Shown here in pieces: positions 46,613 through 55,737 of a stretch of DNA of 64,000 nt. The stretch comes from Pseudomonadota bacterium. GTDB lineage: Bacteria > Desulfobacterota > Desulfovibrionia > Desulfovibrionales > Desulfovibrionaceae. Where the stretch lies: assembly GCA_018816865.1 (NCBI GenBank), contig JAHIUW010000017.1:218617-282616 (forward strand), written 5' to 3'. Position 1 is the stretch's first letter, and each line of letters begins with the position of its first letter. The notes below the pieces were generated by a model. It was not told where the DNA came from. It saw nothing but the letters and a program-made list of their open reading frames with translations, and did no database searches. The position numbers and the translations under genes were made by a program.

Positions 46613-47359
46613 ATGGCCCCCAAACCAAAAATCGCCTTTTTCGATTTCGCAGGCTGCGAAGGCGACCAACTCCAGGTGGCCAACCTGGAAGAGAAGCTGC
46701 TCGACCTGCTGGAGCATGTGGAACTGGTCAACTTCCGGGAAGTCATGACCGAGGCCTCCGACGACTACGATATTGCCTTCATCGAAGGCTCCATCACCCG
46801 CCCCGAGGATGAGGTGCGCTTGAAGGAGATCCGTTCCAAGGCCAAGCTGGTCATCGCGCTGGGCGCTTGCGCGGCCATCGGCGGCGTGAACTGCATGAAG
46901 AACTTCATGAACGAGATGGAGGTGCGCGAACTGGTCTATGGCGACATGGCACGGGCCTATCCCACATACGCCGCCCGCCCGGCCAAGGCCGTGGTGCATG
47001 TGGACGCCGAGATCCCCGGCTGCCCCATCAACGGCGATGAATTCCTGCGTGTGACCAAGGAACTCCTGCTCGGCAAGCCCCCCACGCTGCCCGATTATCC
47101 GGTGTGCGTGGAATGCAAGGCCGCCGGTAACGTCTGCCGCTATGAACAGGGCAAACTCTGCCTGGGCATCATCACCCGCGGCGGCTGCGGCGCCTGCTGC
47201 GTGTCCGAAGGCGCCCATTGCTGGGGCTGCCGGGGCCTGGCGCCGGACGCCAACCTGGACGCCGCCCGTTACGTCATGGAAGACCAAGCCGGTTTTTCGC
47301 GCATCCAGGTCCAGGACCTGATGCGCATGTACCTGGGCTACACCAACGCCCCCCTCTAG
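46613..47359 (+). CDS. hydD: Group 3b hydrogenase small (delta) subunit
   Basis: A 248-aa NuoB-like small subunit. The proximal-cluster cysteines are in DFAGCEGDQ, LGACAAIGG, EIPGCPINGDEF and the C-terminal HCWGCRGLAP, and additional cysteines (CVECKAAGNVCRYEQGKLC) may hold a further cluster. ATG at 46613 is chosen since GGAGGAAG lies directly before it; an in-frame ATG at 46601 has no site. It joins the catalytic subunit encoded 19 bp downstream. Confidence 0.9.
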   Translation: MAPKPKIAFFDFAGCEGDQLQVANLEEKLLDLLEHVELVNFREVMTEASDDYDIAFIEGSITRPEDEVRLKEIRSKAKLVIALGACAAIGGVNCMKNFMNEMEVRELVYGDMARAYPTYAARPAKAVVHVDAEIPGCPINGDEFLRVTKELLLGKPPTLPDYPVCVECKAAGNVCRYEQGKLCLGIITRGGCGACCVSEGAHCWGCRGLAPDANLDAARYVMEDQAGFSRIQVQDLMRMYLGYTNAPL

Positions 47360-47378
47360 GATTTCGAGGAGTCGACAC

Positions 47379-48779
47379 ATGAGCGCCAAGAAAGCCACCG
47401 CCAAGGCCCCGGCCAAAAAGACCGAGCCGGTCGTCCTGGCCACGGGCAAGAAGGTCGAGGTCAGACACATCTCGCGTGTGGAAGGCCACGGCAATATCAT
47501 CGTGGAGATCGATGCCAAGAACAAGGTCAAGGCCTGCCGCTGGGAGGTCCCCGAGGCCCCGCGCTTCTTCGAGGCCATGATCCTGGGCAAGAGCTTCAAC
47601 CAGATCCACCAGATCGTCTCGCGCATCTGCGGCATCTGCTCCATCGGTCATCAGCTGTGCTCCATTCAGACCACCGAGGACGCCATGGGCATCATGGTCT
47701 CGGACCAGACCGTGCGCCTGCGCAAGCTGGCCCTGCATGGCGAAAACCTGCAAAGCCATCTGCTGCATGTGGCCTATCTGGCCCTGCCGGACCTGATGGG
47801 CGTGGGCTCGGTGATTCCCCTGGCCCAGACTCACAAGAAGGAACTGCTGAACCTGATCGGCCTGCATCGCATGGCCAATGAATTCTCCCGGGCCACCACC
47901 GGCCGGACCACCCATCCGCAACGTCTGATTCCCGGCGGGTTCACCAAGGTGCCCACCGAGATTGAGCTCCGCGAGATGAAAAAGAATCTCGAAGCCTCCA
48001 TCCCAGCCCTGGAGGCGGCCTCGGACCTGTTCGCCTCTGTGGCACACAAGCTGCCGAATTTCACGCGCGAGACTGAATACGTGGCCCTGGTCTCCCCGGT
48101 GGAATACGCCATGTACTGGGGCGAGGTGGGCTCCACCATGGACCAGACCCGGCCCAGCATCTACTACAAGGACATCACCAACGAATACATGGTGGCCCAG
48201 TCCACGGCCAAGTGGACCAAGAACAAGGGTGAATCGCTGATGGTCGGGGCCCTGGCACGCTTCAACCTGAACCACAAGCGCCTTTCGCCCCTGGCCAAGG
48301 GCCTGGCCCGCAAGCTGGGCCTCAAGGCCCCCTGCCACAACCCGTACTACAACAACCTGGCCCAGCTGGTGGAATGCGCCCACTCGGTGGAGGACTCCAT
48401 CCGGCTCATCGATGAACTGCTGGCTTCGGGCATCAAGATCGAGGCTGAGCCGCACATCATCCCCCGTGCAGGCAAGGGCGTCGGCGCGGTGGAAGTGCCC
48501 CGCGGCATCCTGTTCCACGCGTACGAATACGACGACCGTGGTCGGGTCGTGAATGCCGACTGCGTGATCCCCACCAACCAGAACCACGCCAATATTCAGA
48601 AGGACCTCGACGCCCTGGTGCCGACCCTGGTGGACGAGGACGAGGCCAGCATCGAGCTAAAGACCAGCATGCTGGTGCGCGCCTACGACCCGTGCATCTC
48701 CTGCTCCACCCACTTCGTGGACATGACCGATGCCCGCGACAGCCGCAGGATGGTGCGCTTCGTGCGCGTGGACGACTAA
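47379..48779 (+). CDS. hydA: Group 3b [NiFe] hydrogenase large (alpha) subunit
   Basis: A 466-aa catalytic subunit. The nickel ligands are in RICGICSIGH (Cys84, Cys87) and DPCISCSTH (Cys439, Cys442); HISRVEGHG near residue 30 is also conserved. The 21 residues after His445 are the expected peptide removed during maturation. The hydB-hydG-hydD-hydA order is that of cytoplasmic, NADP(H)-linked bidirectional hydrogenases (sulfhydrogenases). No maturation protease or hyp genes are in the window. The N-terminus has a Lys/Ala-rich extension of ~20 residues. Confidence 0.93.
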   Translation: MSAKKATAKAPAKKTEPVVLATGKKVEVRHISRVEGHGNIIVEIDAKNKVKACRWEVPEAPRFFEAMILGKSFNQIHQIVSRICGICSIGHQLCSIQTTEDAMGIMVSDQTVRLRKLALHGENLQSHLLHVAYLALPDLMGVGSVIPLAQTHKKELLNLIGLHRMANEFSRATTGRTTHPQRLIPGGFTKVPTEIELREMKKNLEASIPALEAASDLFASVAHKLPNFTRETEYVALVSPVEYAMYWGEVGSTMDQTRPSIYYKDITNEYMVAQSTAKWTKNKGESLMVGALARFNLNHKRLSPLAKGLARKLGLKAPCHNPYYNNLAQLVECAHSVEDSIRLIDELLASGIKIEAEPHIIPRAGKGVGAVEVPRGILFHAYEYDDRGRVVNADCVIPTNQNHANIQKDLDALVPTLVDEDEASIELKTSMLVRAYDPCISCSTHFVDMTDARDSRRMVRFVRVDD

Positions 48780-48805
48780 AGCCTTCCCCTACGACTGACA
48801 CAGCA

Positions 48806-48840
48806 ACGGGCCCCGGCAGAGATGCCGGGGCCCGTTTTTC
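48806..48840 (+). terminator. Terminator of the hydrogenase operon
   Basis: A perfect 13-bp stem (ACGGGCCCCGGCA and complement), 4-nt loop, then TTTTTCT. Confidence 0.9.
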
Positions 48841-48963
48841 TATTCCGCCGCCATGCTGATGCAGTGGCGCCGACCTCCTGCAGCCGCCATGCCCTGACCG
48901 GAACGAAAGTTGCTATTTCTCACCAGGGCGGTTATTTCTGCCCCCCGTGAAGCGAGGAGAGGC

Positions 48964-49719
48964 ATGCCCATCGACAAACGCACCATGGTCCCACCCGAGG
49001 ACCTGAATATCCAGTTCGGCGGCGGGGACTATCTGGCCGTTGGGGAAGAAATCTTCCGCTTCTTCAGGGACAGGTTCGGCCTCATGCCCCAGCACAAGGT
49101 CCTGGACGTGGGCTGCGGGGCCGGGCGGGTGGCCGTCGGTCTGACGGACTACCTGAAGCCGCCAGGCGAATATCATGGTTTCGACACCTACCCTTTCGGC
49201 ATTGAATGGTGCAATGAGCACATCGCCCCACACTATCCGCATTTTCATTTCAGCATCAGCGACGTGCACAACGACACCTACAACCCCTTCTCGCAGACCA
49301 AGGCCTCGGAATACGTCTTCCCCTTCAGGGACGAGCTGTTCGACGTGGTCATCTTGCGGTCCGTGTTCACACACATGTACCCGGATCAGATCCTGAACTA
49401 TTCCTCCGAGATTTCCCGTGTCCTGCGCCCCGGGGGCCAGGCCCTGATCACCTTCTTCCTGCTGAACGAGGACGCCCTCGCCCAACAGAAACGCACGGGC
49501 CAAGGACCGACCTTCCATAAATTCGGCTTGTTCCACACCGAAAACCCCGAAGATCCCCTGGACTGCGTGGGCTATGACGAGGGCTTTGTACGCCGATTGT
49601 TCACAGGCTGCGGCCTGGACATCACCGAGATTCTCTATGGCGGCTGGTGTGGTCGCAACAGCAACAGCGAGAACATGCAGGACTACGTGTTGATAAAGAA
49701 ACCAACCCGGCCCGAATAA
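48964..49719 (+). CDS. SAM-dependent methyltransferase, class I
   Basis: A 251-aa protein with the SAM-binding motif VLDVGCGAGRVAVGL near residue 45, the acidic post-I residue in YHGFDTYPFG, and FDVVILRSVFTHM as motif II/III. HEALITFF-like GGQALITFFLLN follows. Substrate unknown. The start at 48964 has GAGGAG upstream. It forms a pair with a second methyltransferase 4 bp downstream. Confidence 0.85.
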   Translation: MPIDKRTMVPPEDLNIQFGGGDYLAVGEEIFRFFRDRFGLMPQHKVLDVGCGAGRVAVGLTDYLKPPGEYHGFDTYPFGIEWCNEHIAPHYPHFHFSISDVHNDTYNPFSQTKASEYVFPFRDELFDVVILRSVFTHMYPDQILNYSSEISRVLRPGGQALITFFLLNEDALAQQKRTGQGPTFHKFGLFHTENPEDPLDCVGYDEGFVRRLFTGCGLDITEILYGGWCGRNSNSENMQDYVLIKKPTRPE

Positions 49720-49723
49720 CATC

Positions 49724-50665
49724 ATGTCAGCAGAAGCCACTCGGGACCATGCACAGGACAGCCATCAGCAAAGACTGTGCTCATTGCTCCCGGATCAGTT
49801 CAACGCCAACATCGAAACGATTGCCCAGATCCGCCAGGCCATGGTGGAGCGTGATTCAGCCATCACCCTGAGCAGGGACATCGCCTTTCTCGCCAGACTG
49901 AACGACATCTTCGCCCCTGTGCATGCGGCCCAGGTGCAGGGCAGCATCCCCATCATCTCGGATGAGGCCTTGCAGACCAGGGCAGGTGAGAACCTCGACC
50001 TGATCGAGCGTCTGACACAGACCCGGGTCGAAGGCTGCCGCTATCTGGATATCGGCTGTGGCCGGGGGTACAACATCAGTGAAGCCTACAGCAGGAACGC
50101 TCTTCGTTGCGCTGGAATCGATCTGTTCGCCGGATGCCAAAAAGTGTGGCAGGAACGCTGCGGCGACAAGGAGGACATGCAATTCATCCTGGGCGATCTG
50201 CATCGCCATGATTTCCAAGGCCGGACCTTTGAGCTCATCTCCTCGTTCAACAGCTTCGAGCATTTCGATGACCCGGGCCTGATCTTAAACAGATGCCGTT
50301 CCATCATTGACGACAATGGCTCGCTGTTCATCAAATTCAATCCCATCTACCGCTCGCCCATGGGTTCTCACCAATACCGCAAGATCAACATCCCCTATGT
50401 GCAGAACCTCTTCGCGGACGACATCGTCGCCGAGTATTTCTGCTACGACAAAACTGCAGATCCTTATCCAGGCTTGAACCGCAAGCGAACCCTGGAGTTT
50501 GATGAACTCCTGTCCAGGACCGAACGCTGGGAGTTGAGCTTCTACAAAAGGGTGACGGACTATCGCTTTGCATGGATGACGACGGTCTTTGCCCCTGAGC
50601 TGCAGGCATTCACCGCCGACGATCTGTACGTCAGCGGGATGATTGCCGTCCTGAAGCCCAAATGA
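49724..50665 (+). CDS. SAM-dependent methyltransferase, second of a pair
   Basis: A 313-aa protein with an extra N-terminal ~100 residues that are mostly helical, then a class I fold (YLDIGCGRGYNISEAY near 108, CAGIDLFAG, FELISSFNSFEHFDDPG). It is only 4 bp behind the first methyltransferase. The pair recalls genes for surface glycan or lipid modification, but no glycosyltransferase lies near, so the target is open. Confidence 0.8.
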   Translation: MSAEATRDHAQDSHQQRLCSLLPDQFNANIETIAQIRQAMVERDSAITLSRDIAFLARLNDIFAPVHAAQVQGSIPIISDEALQTRAGENLDLIERLTQTRVEGCRYLDIGCGRGYNISEAYSRNALRCAGIDLFAGCQKVWQERCGDKEDMQFILGDLHRHDFQGRTFELISSFNSFEHFDDPGLILNRCRSIIDDNGSLFIKFNPIYRSPMGSHQYRKINIPYVQNLFADDIVAEYFCYDKTADPYPGLNRKRTLEFDELLSRTERWELSFYKRVTDYRFAWMTTVFAPELQAFTADDLYVSGMIAVLKPK

Positions 50666-50913
50666 GTTGATCCCGCCCAGCAGGTGCAGTGCCTCCCGAC
50701 AATCGCAACGAGCTTGCTGTTAAAGGCAGGTTTCCTTGCGGCCTGAAAAGCCAAGCCTTCCGATCGATCATTCAGGACTGCGGTCATTCGCCGCAGCCCC
50801 TCCCGCTTCATGATTCTTTACCTTCTCCGGGCGCAGGGTTTGGTGCACACCACCGTTGTTCTTGATAAGGCAGGCGAAAACCAGGCCTTGCCGCCTATCA
50901 AAGGAGACTCGCC

Positions 50914-51543
50914 ATGAGCAACGGAAGACTGAATCAAACCTGTTCCTGGGCCCTGGCCTCGCTGGCGCTGTTGCTGGCCTGTGGCGTCCTGATCCCGGCA
51001 CAGGCCCTGGCCCAGCCCGGACCTCGCAAAGCGGGACACATGGAGCACCACCCTGGGCCGGGATACCGGGCCGCGCTGCCCGGCAACTGCCTGACGATCA
51101 TGGTTGGAGGAGTGCGCTATTTCTATGGTGGGGGTATCTTCTATCACAGAGGATCCCACGGCTATGCAGTGGTGGCCGCCCCCATGGGCGCGATGATCCC
51201 CATCCTGCCGCCGGGACACTCCATGGTGGTCGTGGCCGGCGCCACCTATTACGTCCACAGCGGGGTCTACTATCTGGCCTCGCCCCCGGGCTATGTCGTG
51301 GTTCCATCGCCGCTCGTGGTGCAACCCGCCCCGGCCCCGCAGATGCAGGCAGCCCCCGCCACCGGCCTGCCGGACCAAATCACCGTGATCATCGAAAACC
51401 CCAACGGCTCGCGTACCCCCGTGACCTTGAGACGCGTGCCCGACGGCTGGCTGGGGCCCAAGGGCGAGATCTACGCCACGCTGCCCGACCAGACGCAGCT
51501 CCAACCCTACTACGGCCTGGGTGCCTCCGGCCAGGATCTGTAG
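50914..51543 (+). CDS. Exported protein, DUF6515-like, unknown function
   Basis: A 209-aa protein with a signal peptide (ASLALLLACGVLIPAQALA). The middle is rich in Tyr, Gly and Val (VRYFYGGGIFYHRGSHGYAVV; ATYYVHSGVYYLASPPGYVVV), with paired repeats typical of small secreted beta proteins. The last ~48 residues (ITVIIENPNGSRTPV...LQPYYGL) are repeated in the next protein. AAAGGAG precedes the ATG. Function unknown. Confidence 0.75.
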   Translation: MSNGRLNQTCSWALASLALLLACGVLIPAQALAQPGPRKAGHMEHHPGPGYRAALPGNCLTIMVGGVRYFYGGGIFYHRGSHGYAVVAAPMGAMIPILPPGHSMVVVAGATYYVHSGVYYLASPPGYVVVPSPLVVQPAPAPQMQAAPATGLPDQITVIIENPNGSRTPVTLRRVPDGWLGPKGEIYATLPDQTQLQPYYGLGASGQDL

Positions 51544-51558
51544 CCAGGGAGGCTCGCA

Positions 51559-51885
51559 ATGAAACAACGACTCCTTGGACTCGCCCTGGTCCTGTTGCCA
51601 GCGGCCATGATCTTCACCACGGGGTGCGCCCGCCCCCACTGGCGGCATCCCGTGGTGGTCCAACCCGTCCCGGTCGTGGTTGCCCCCACGCCGGTGACGG
51701 AGGACAAATCACCCAGAGAGACACAACCGGAAACCGTGGTCGTGGTCATCCGCAACCCCAATGGTTCCAAAACACCGGTGCAGCTGACCCGCGTGGGCCA
51801 CAATCAGTGGAAAGGGCCGCGAGGCGAAGTCTACTACCAGATCCCCAGCGAGGAACAGTTGCGCCCAGCCTACGGCCTGCGCTGA
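51559..51885 (+). CDS. Small lipoprotein sharing its C-terminal domain with the upstream protein
   Basis: A 108-aa protein with a lipoprotein signal peptide (LGLALVLLPAAMIFTTGC; Cys is the lipidation site) and a Pro/Val-rich linker. Its C-terminal ~48 residues (VVVVIRNPNGSKTPVQLTRV...RPAYGL) match the end of the protein encoded 15 bp upstream. Both must act in the envelope, probably together. Function unknown. Confidence 0.75.
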   Translation: MKQRLLGLALVLLPAAMIFTTGCARPHWRHPVVVQPVPVVVAPTPVTEDKSPRETQPETVVVVIRNPNGSKTPVQLTRVGHNQWKGPRGEVYYQIPSEEQLRPAYGLR

Positions 51886-51907
51886 GTCTCTCTTCCTCCC
51901 AATCCTG

Positions 51908-51941
51908 GCAGGGCCGCGGCAGTCATGCTGCGACCCTGTTT
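51908..51941 (+). terminator. Possible terminator after the lipoprotein gene
   Basis: An imperfect GC hairpin (CAGGGCCGC...GCGACCCTG) followed by TTTCC. Confidence 0.4.
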
Positions 51942-52021
51942 CCATTCCAAAAGCTTTGCAACAACGGCAAGATGCTCTACGCTGGATCGTAAAATCACCC
52001 ACCCTTTCAAAGGAGCGGACC

Positions 52022-52435
52022 ATGATCGCCAAAAACGTGATGGACGTCGAAGGCCTGCGCATCGACAAGTTTCCCTACAAAGGAGAGATGCGCATGGTGC
52101 AGGGCGTGACCGTGCGCTGGCTTTCCAAGGTCGGGCGCGACGCGGGCGGACAGCCCGAATACGGGCTACGGCATTTCACCGTGGAACCCGGCGGCATTAT
52201 CCCGGTGCACAACCACTTTTATCTGCAAACCCTGTGCATCGTCAGCGGACAATTCGAATGCCTGTCTTTTGATCCGGACACGGATATGCCCGTGGATGCC
52301 AAGATCTGCGGTCCCGGCGACTGGGTCTACTCCGAAAGCATGGAGCCCCACGGTATGCGCAACCTGTCCGACACCGAGCCTGGCACGTTTTTGTGTTGCA
52401 TCTGTAATGTCTATGGAGACCAGGAAACGATCTAG
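52022..52435 (+). CDS. Cupin-domain protein
   Basis: A 137-aa single cupin barrel. Motif 1 is EPGGIIPVHNHFYLQTLCIVSGQFEC (His, His) and motif 2 GPGDWVYSESMEPHGMRNLS. It should bind one metal ion. The family is broad (storage, enzyme, sensor) and no substrate can be named. AAAGGAG precedes ATG 52022. A strong terminator follows. Confidence 0.85.
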   Translation: MIAKNVMDVEGLRIDKFPYKGEMRMVQGVTVRWLSKVGRDAGGQPEYGLRHFTVEPGGIIPVHNHFYLQTLCIVSGQFECLSFDPDTDMPVDAKICGPGDWVYSESMEPHGMRNLSDTEPGTFLCCICNVYGDQETI

Positions 52436-52490
52436 CCCCCCAGCAGGCCGTATTTTCCGCTCAGCTGGAGAATCCCGTTCCGCAGATTTC

Positions 52491-52542
52491 AGACGTGCAA
52501 AGCCCTGAGGGAAAAACTTCCCCAGGGCTTTGCACGTCTTTG
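52491..52542 (+). terminator. Terminator after the cupin gene
   Basis: A perfect 16-bp stem (AGACGTGCAAAGCCCT and complement) with a 17-nt loop, then TTTGCTT. Confidence 0.75.
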
Positions 52543-52689
52543 CTTGCGGGACTGAAACACAAGGGCAGGATTCGGACAGGCCATCCAGGGCGGCTGGCCC
52601 AATGAACAAAGGGCGCTGCAGGAGCAACCTGAAACTCCCAGCGCCCCTCATCTCCTTCCCTCCGGCGCGCTGACGCCGAACGCCCCCGT

Positions 52690-53577
52690 TCATTCCAGGC
52701 AGATGCCCTCGCGGGCCATGATCATGAAATCCTCCAGCAGGGGGGAGCGCCATTTCTCCACATGAGTGATCATCAGGACCATGGTTTCCGTGGGGGCCTG
52801 GGCCCAGTCCAGTCGTTTCAGCCGCCCCGCCTTCAGGTCCGCGGCCACCACACGCTCCGGACAGAGCGCGATGCCCAACCCCTTCAACAGGCACCGCCGC
52901 TGGCTCCTGCTGCTGGAAAAAATCAAGGACCTCGTCGCAACTCCTTCTTCGCCGAGCGACCGCTCGAACTGACGCCTGTAGCTTCAATCCACCCGCAGGT
53001 GCAGCAGCATCTGCCCTTGCATGTCCTGCGAGGCCACCGTTGGCATTGCGGCCAACGGATGATCCGGGGACGACACGAGCACCAGCGGCACAACCCCAAG
53101 CGTGTCCACCGCAACATTGGCGTAGTGCACCCCGTCGATGAGCAGAAACGCCAGATCGATCCGCCCCGATCCCAGTTCCTCACGAAGCTGCGCGTCGTCG
53201 CAGTTGATGAAATTCAGTTGGGCCCGGGGATGTGCCAGATGAAAACGCTCGATGACATCGGGCATATATTCGGCCCCGATGGTCTCGGGCGTACGGATGG
53301 TCAACGATCCATCCAACTGCCCTGCCCCCCCGAGTTCGGAACGCATCTCCTCGGCCATCCGCTCCATGCGCCGGGAAAAATGCAGCAGTTTCTCCCCGGC
53401 CTCGGTCAGCACCACCCGCCGCCCCAGCCGGTCGAACAGCCGAACGTCAAGGTCCTCCTCAAGGGTCCTGATCTGGGCCGAGACCGACGATTGGGCCAGA
53501 AACAAATCCTCGGCCGCCCGGGTAAAGCTGCCCCGCTCGGCCACCGCCCGAAAGGTCTTCAACTGGCGCAGTTCCAT
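52690..53577 (-). pseudogene. LysR-family regulator interrupted by one in-frame TGA
   Basis: Residues 1-197 (52984-53577) form an intact LysR N-terminus: helix-turn-helix GSFTRAAEDLFLAQSSVSAQI and the start of the effector domain (GSLTIRTPETIGAEYMPDVIERF). A TGA codon at 52984-52986 ends this frame. The same frame continues past it for 97 codons with sequence that reads as the missing C-terminus (LLKGLGIALCPERVVAADLKAGRLKRL). The whole is 294 sense codons, the normal LysR length, so one point mutation explains it. It is divergent from the C_GCAxxG_C_C gene, its likely former target. Confidence 0.8.
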
Positions 53578-53714
53578 TGCCGTCCTCCCTCAATGTCCCA
53601 ATGGTGCTTCCCCATCGCCGGGGGCGATGGGGTCCATCGGAATTAATCGCTTGATACGATCTTTAACTTAAATAATAGATTGAAACGATTCCATCAACCC
53701 AAGGAGGACACACC

Positions 53715-54185
53715 ATGAAGATGAATCGCACCACCCCTCAAGAAGTTGCAAAACGGGCCGGGGAACTGTTCGGGAAGGATTATCACTGCGTCGAGGCCGT
53801 GGCCAAGGCGGTACTGGAATCGCTGGGAGAGGACGCCGGGGAAAGCGTGGCCTGCGCCACCGCATTCGGCGGCGGGTTCGGCAGGTGTCATCAGGAAACC
53901 TGTGGAGCCCTATGCGGAGCGCTCATCGCCATTGGGCATTTGCACGGTCGGCGGGAACCCGGGCAAAACTGGGATCAGGCCGCTGATCTTGCCGCGACGG
54001 CGCGCAAGACCTTCATCCAGCGCCACGGCACCACCCATTGCCAGACCCTGCGGGATCGCTTCGGTGAACAAGAGCAGATGGACGAATGCCACAACATCGT
54101 GCGTCTTACGACGCACAATCTGATCGAACTGCTCGATGGTACCGAGAAGAACGATGGGCAAGCATGTCATGCCTGCTCTTGCTGA
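53715..54185 (+). CDS. C_GCAxxG_C_C family protein
   Basis: A 156-aa protein with the family's cysteine pattern: YHC near residue 27, TCGALCGALIAIG near 65, THC near 108 and DEC near 125. The family is common in anaerobes, is thought to be redox-active and is often found beside molybdenum enzymes or regulators; its biochemical role is not settled. A further CHACSC lies at the very C-terminus, which may add a metal site. The start has AAGGAGG. Confidence 0.85.
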   Translation: MKMNRTTPQEVAKRAGELFGKDYHCVEAVAKAVLESLGEDAGESVACATAFGGGFGRCHQETCGALCGALIAIGHLHGRREPGQNWDQAADLAATARKTFIQRHGTTHCQTLRDRFGEQEQMDECHNIVRLTTHNLIELLDGTEKNDGQACHACSC

Positions 54186-54870
54186 GCGATCACATAGATT
54201 CTGGAAGCGCTGGAGGCGGGCATCGAAAGACAGCTCAGCCCTTTGAGAGAAATCGATCCCTGCAGGGGCTGAACCCTCCTCTTCATCCTAGTCAATAGGC
54301 CCTTCGAGGACGTGTACTGTGGACGCCGTCGAATCCAGGCTCATGCCGTTTCCAACCGGAAACAGCATGAGCCTGACCACCAAGGAGAAATACAAAACCT
54401 CCTCATCGCCGCCCGGATGTCCCCCACACAGTGCTCATCCCCCCCCCCGCAAAAGAGCCCCCGAAAAATTGCTTTGCCTAAAGGGTTCCGGCGAGGAACC
54501 AAAGACCTGCATCACCAAGGCTACAAGTAGAGTGCCCTGTTAGATTGATCCGCAAGGGGGGGGCCTTTCGGCTCACGTACCTCTTTCACAGCGCATACCG
54601 GCCAATAGTTCGTATTCTCGACCGAGGGCGCATGGAGCCGTTGCCCAAACACGAGTTATCGCTTGCCTCCGGATGGCAAGAATGTGTATTGTTGTTAACA
54701 TGGAATAGTCTGTCTATTGCCGTGTTTTCTCGCCAAGAAGAGTCCCTTCGACACGTTCATCGGATACTATTTCCAATACCCCCATGAATTCTCGGCCAAA
54801 GCTCGGGGCGTTTGCTTCGAGAAACTGGAGGGGGAACACGCTGTCACATCAAAGAAGAAGGTCTGATGTC
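54186..54870 (+). other. Gene-poor region before the BON gene
   Basis: No convincing gene on either strand. It holds a long hairpin (54336-54375), short runs of nine C (54440s) and eight G (54556 region), and lower GC than its neighbours towards the right. An 80-codon frame at 54545-54787 lacks a good ribosome site and is not called. Confidence 0.55.
54336..54375. repeat. Long inverted repeat
   Basis: An 18-bp stem with one mismatch (CAGGCTCATGCCGTTTCC against GGAAACAGCATGAGCCTG) and a 4-nt AACC loop. There is no T-run. Confidence 0.65.
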
Positions 54871-55665
54871 ATGATAAAAACATGTTTTCGCTGGGCGCTG
54901 ATCGTAGCCGTTGCATCCCTGGTCCTGCTGGGCGGCCGACTGTACGCATCCGAAACGGATGACCGCATCGAGTCGGCGGCCAAGCAGTCCTACGTGTTCA
55001 AGAAATACCTCACTGCTGATGACATCAAGATCCAGTCCAGGGATGGCGACGTCACCTTGAGCGGGACTGTTTCCGACGACGCATCGAGAACCTTGGCCCA
55101 AGAGACCGTAGCCAGTCTGCCGGGAGTCAAGAGTATTGACAACAGGCTGAAGATAAAAGGCAAGTCCCCGGAGCCATACTCGGACGCCTGGCTCATCACC
55201 AAGGTCAAGACAGCCCTCCTGTTTCATCGAAGCGTGAGTGCGTCCAAGACCGAGGTCCTGGCCAACAAGGGAATCGTCACCCTGCGCGGCGAAGCCAGCA
55301 GCTCGGCGCAAATGGACTTGGTGACCGAATACGCCAGGGATGTAGAGGGCGTCAAAGACGTCAAGAACGAGATGACCGTGTCCGGCGTCCCCGTGAAGTC
55401 CGGTGAAACCATCTTTCGCGAAAAAATGGGCGCCCTGGGCGATTCGATTGACGACGCTTCGGTCACAGCCCTGGTCATAACGACTCTGCTGTACCACCGC
55501 TCGACCAGCGCCCTCAACACCAAGGTCTCGACCAAGGACGGCGTGGTCACGTTGGGCGGCACGGCCAAAAACAGTGCAGAGAAGGAACTGTCAACCAAGC
55601 TGGTGGACGATGTGCGCGGCGTCAAGCAGGTGGTCAACAACATGACCGTCACGGGAGCCAACTAG
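54871..55665 (+). CDS. BON-domain periplasmic protein (three BON domains)
   Basis: A 264-aa protein with a signal peptide (IVAVASLVLLGGRLYA) and three BON domains (about 28-95, 103-175 and 190-262). Each has the pattern ...V(T/V)LSGTVSDDA / IVTLRGEASSSAQ / VVTLGGTAKNSAEK followed by (P)GVK-(S/D/Q)-V-N. BON domains bind phospholipid or envelope surfaces, as in OsmY. The start at 54871 follows AAGAAGG. It probably opens an envelope-stress cluster running to 57.5 kb. Confidence 0.88.
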   Translation: MIKTCFRWALIVAVASLVLLGGRLYASETDDRIESAAKQSYVFKKYLTADDIKIQSRDGDVTLSGTVSDDASRTLAQETVASLPGVKSIDNRLKIKGKSPEPYSDAWLITKVKTALLFHRSVSASKTEVLANKGIVTLRGEASSSAQMDLVTEYARDVEGVKDVKNEMTVSGVPVKSGETIFREKMGALGDSIDDASVTALVITTLLYHRSTSALNTKVSTKDGVVTLGGTAKNSAEKELSTKLVDDVRGVKQVVNNMTVTGAN

Positions 55666-55737
55666 CACGACGGCTCCAGCCGACTTCGGCCCAAGCCAGT
55701 CAAGGTTCAACGCACATCACGGCAAAGGAGTACGAAA

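Noticed and set aside
52984..52986. TGA in the LysR gene read as selenocysteine
   Set aside because: LysR proteins have no selenocysteine role, the position is not catalytic, and no SECIS-like hairpin is evident right after it.
54545..54787. An 80-codon frame before the BON gene
   Set aside because: No ribosome site, no motif, and rare-codon mix unlike neighbouring genes.
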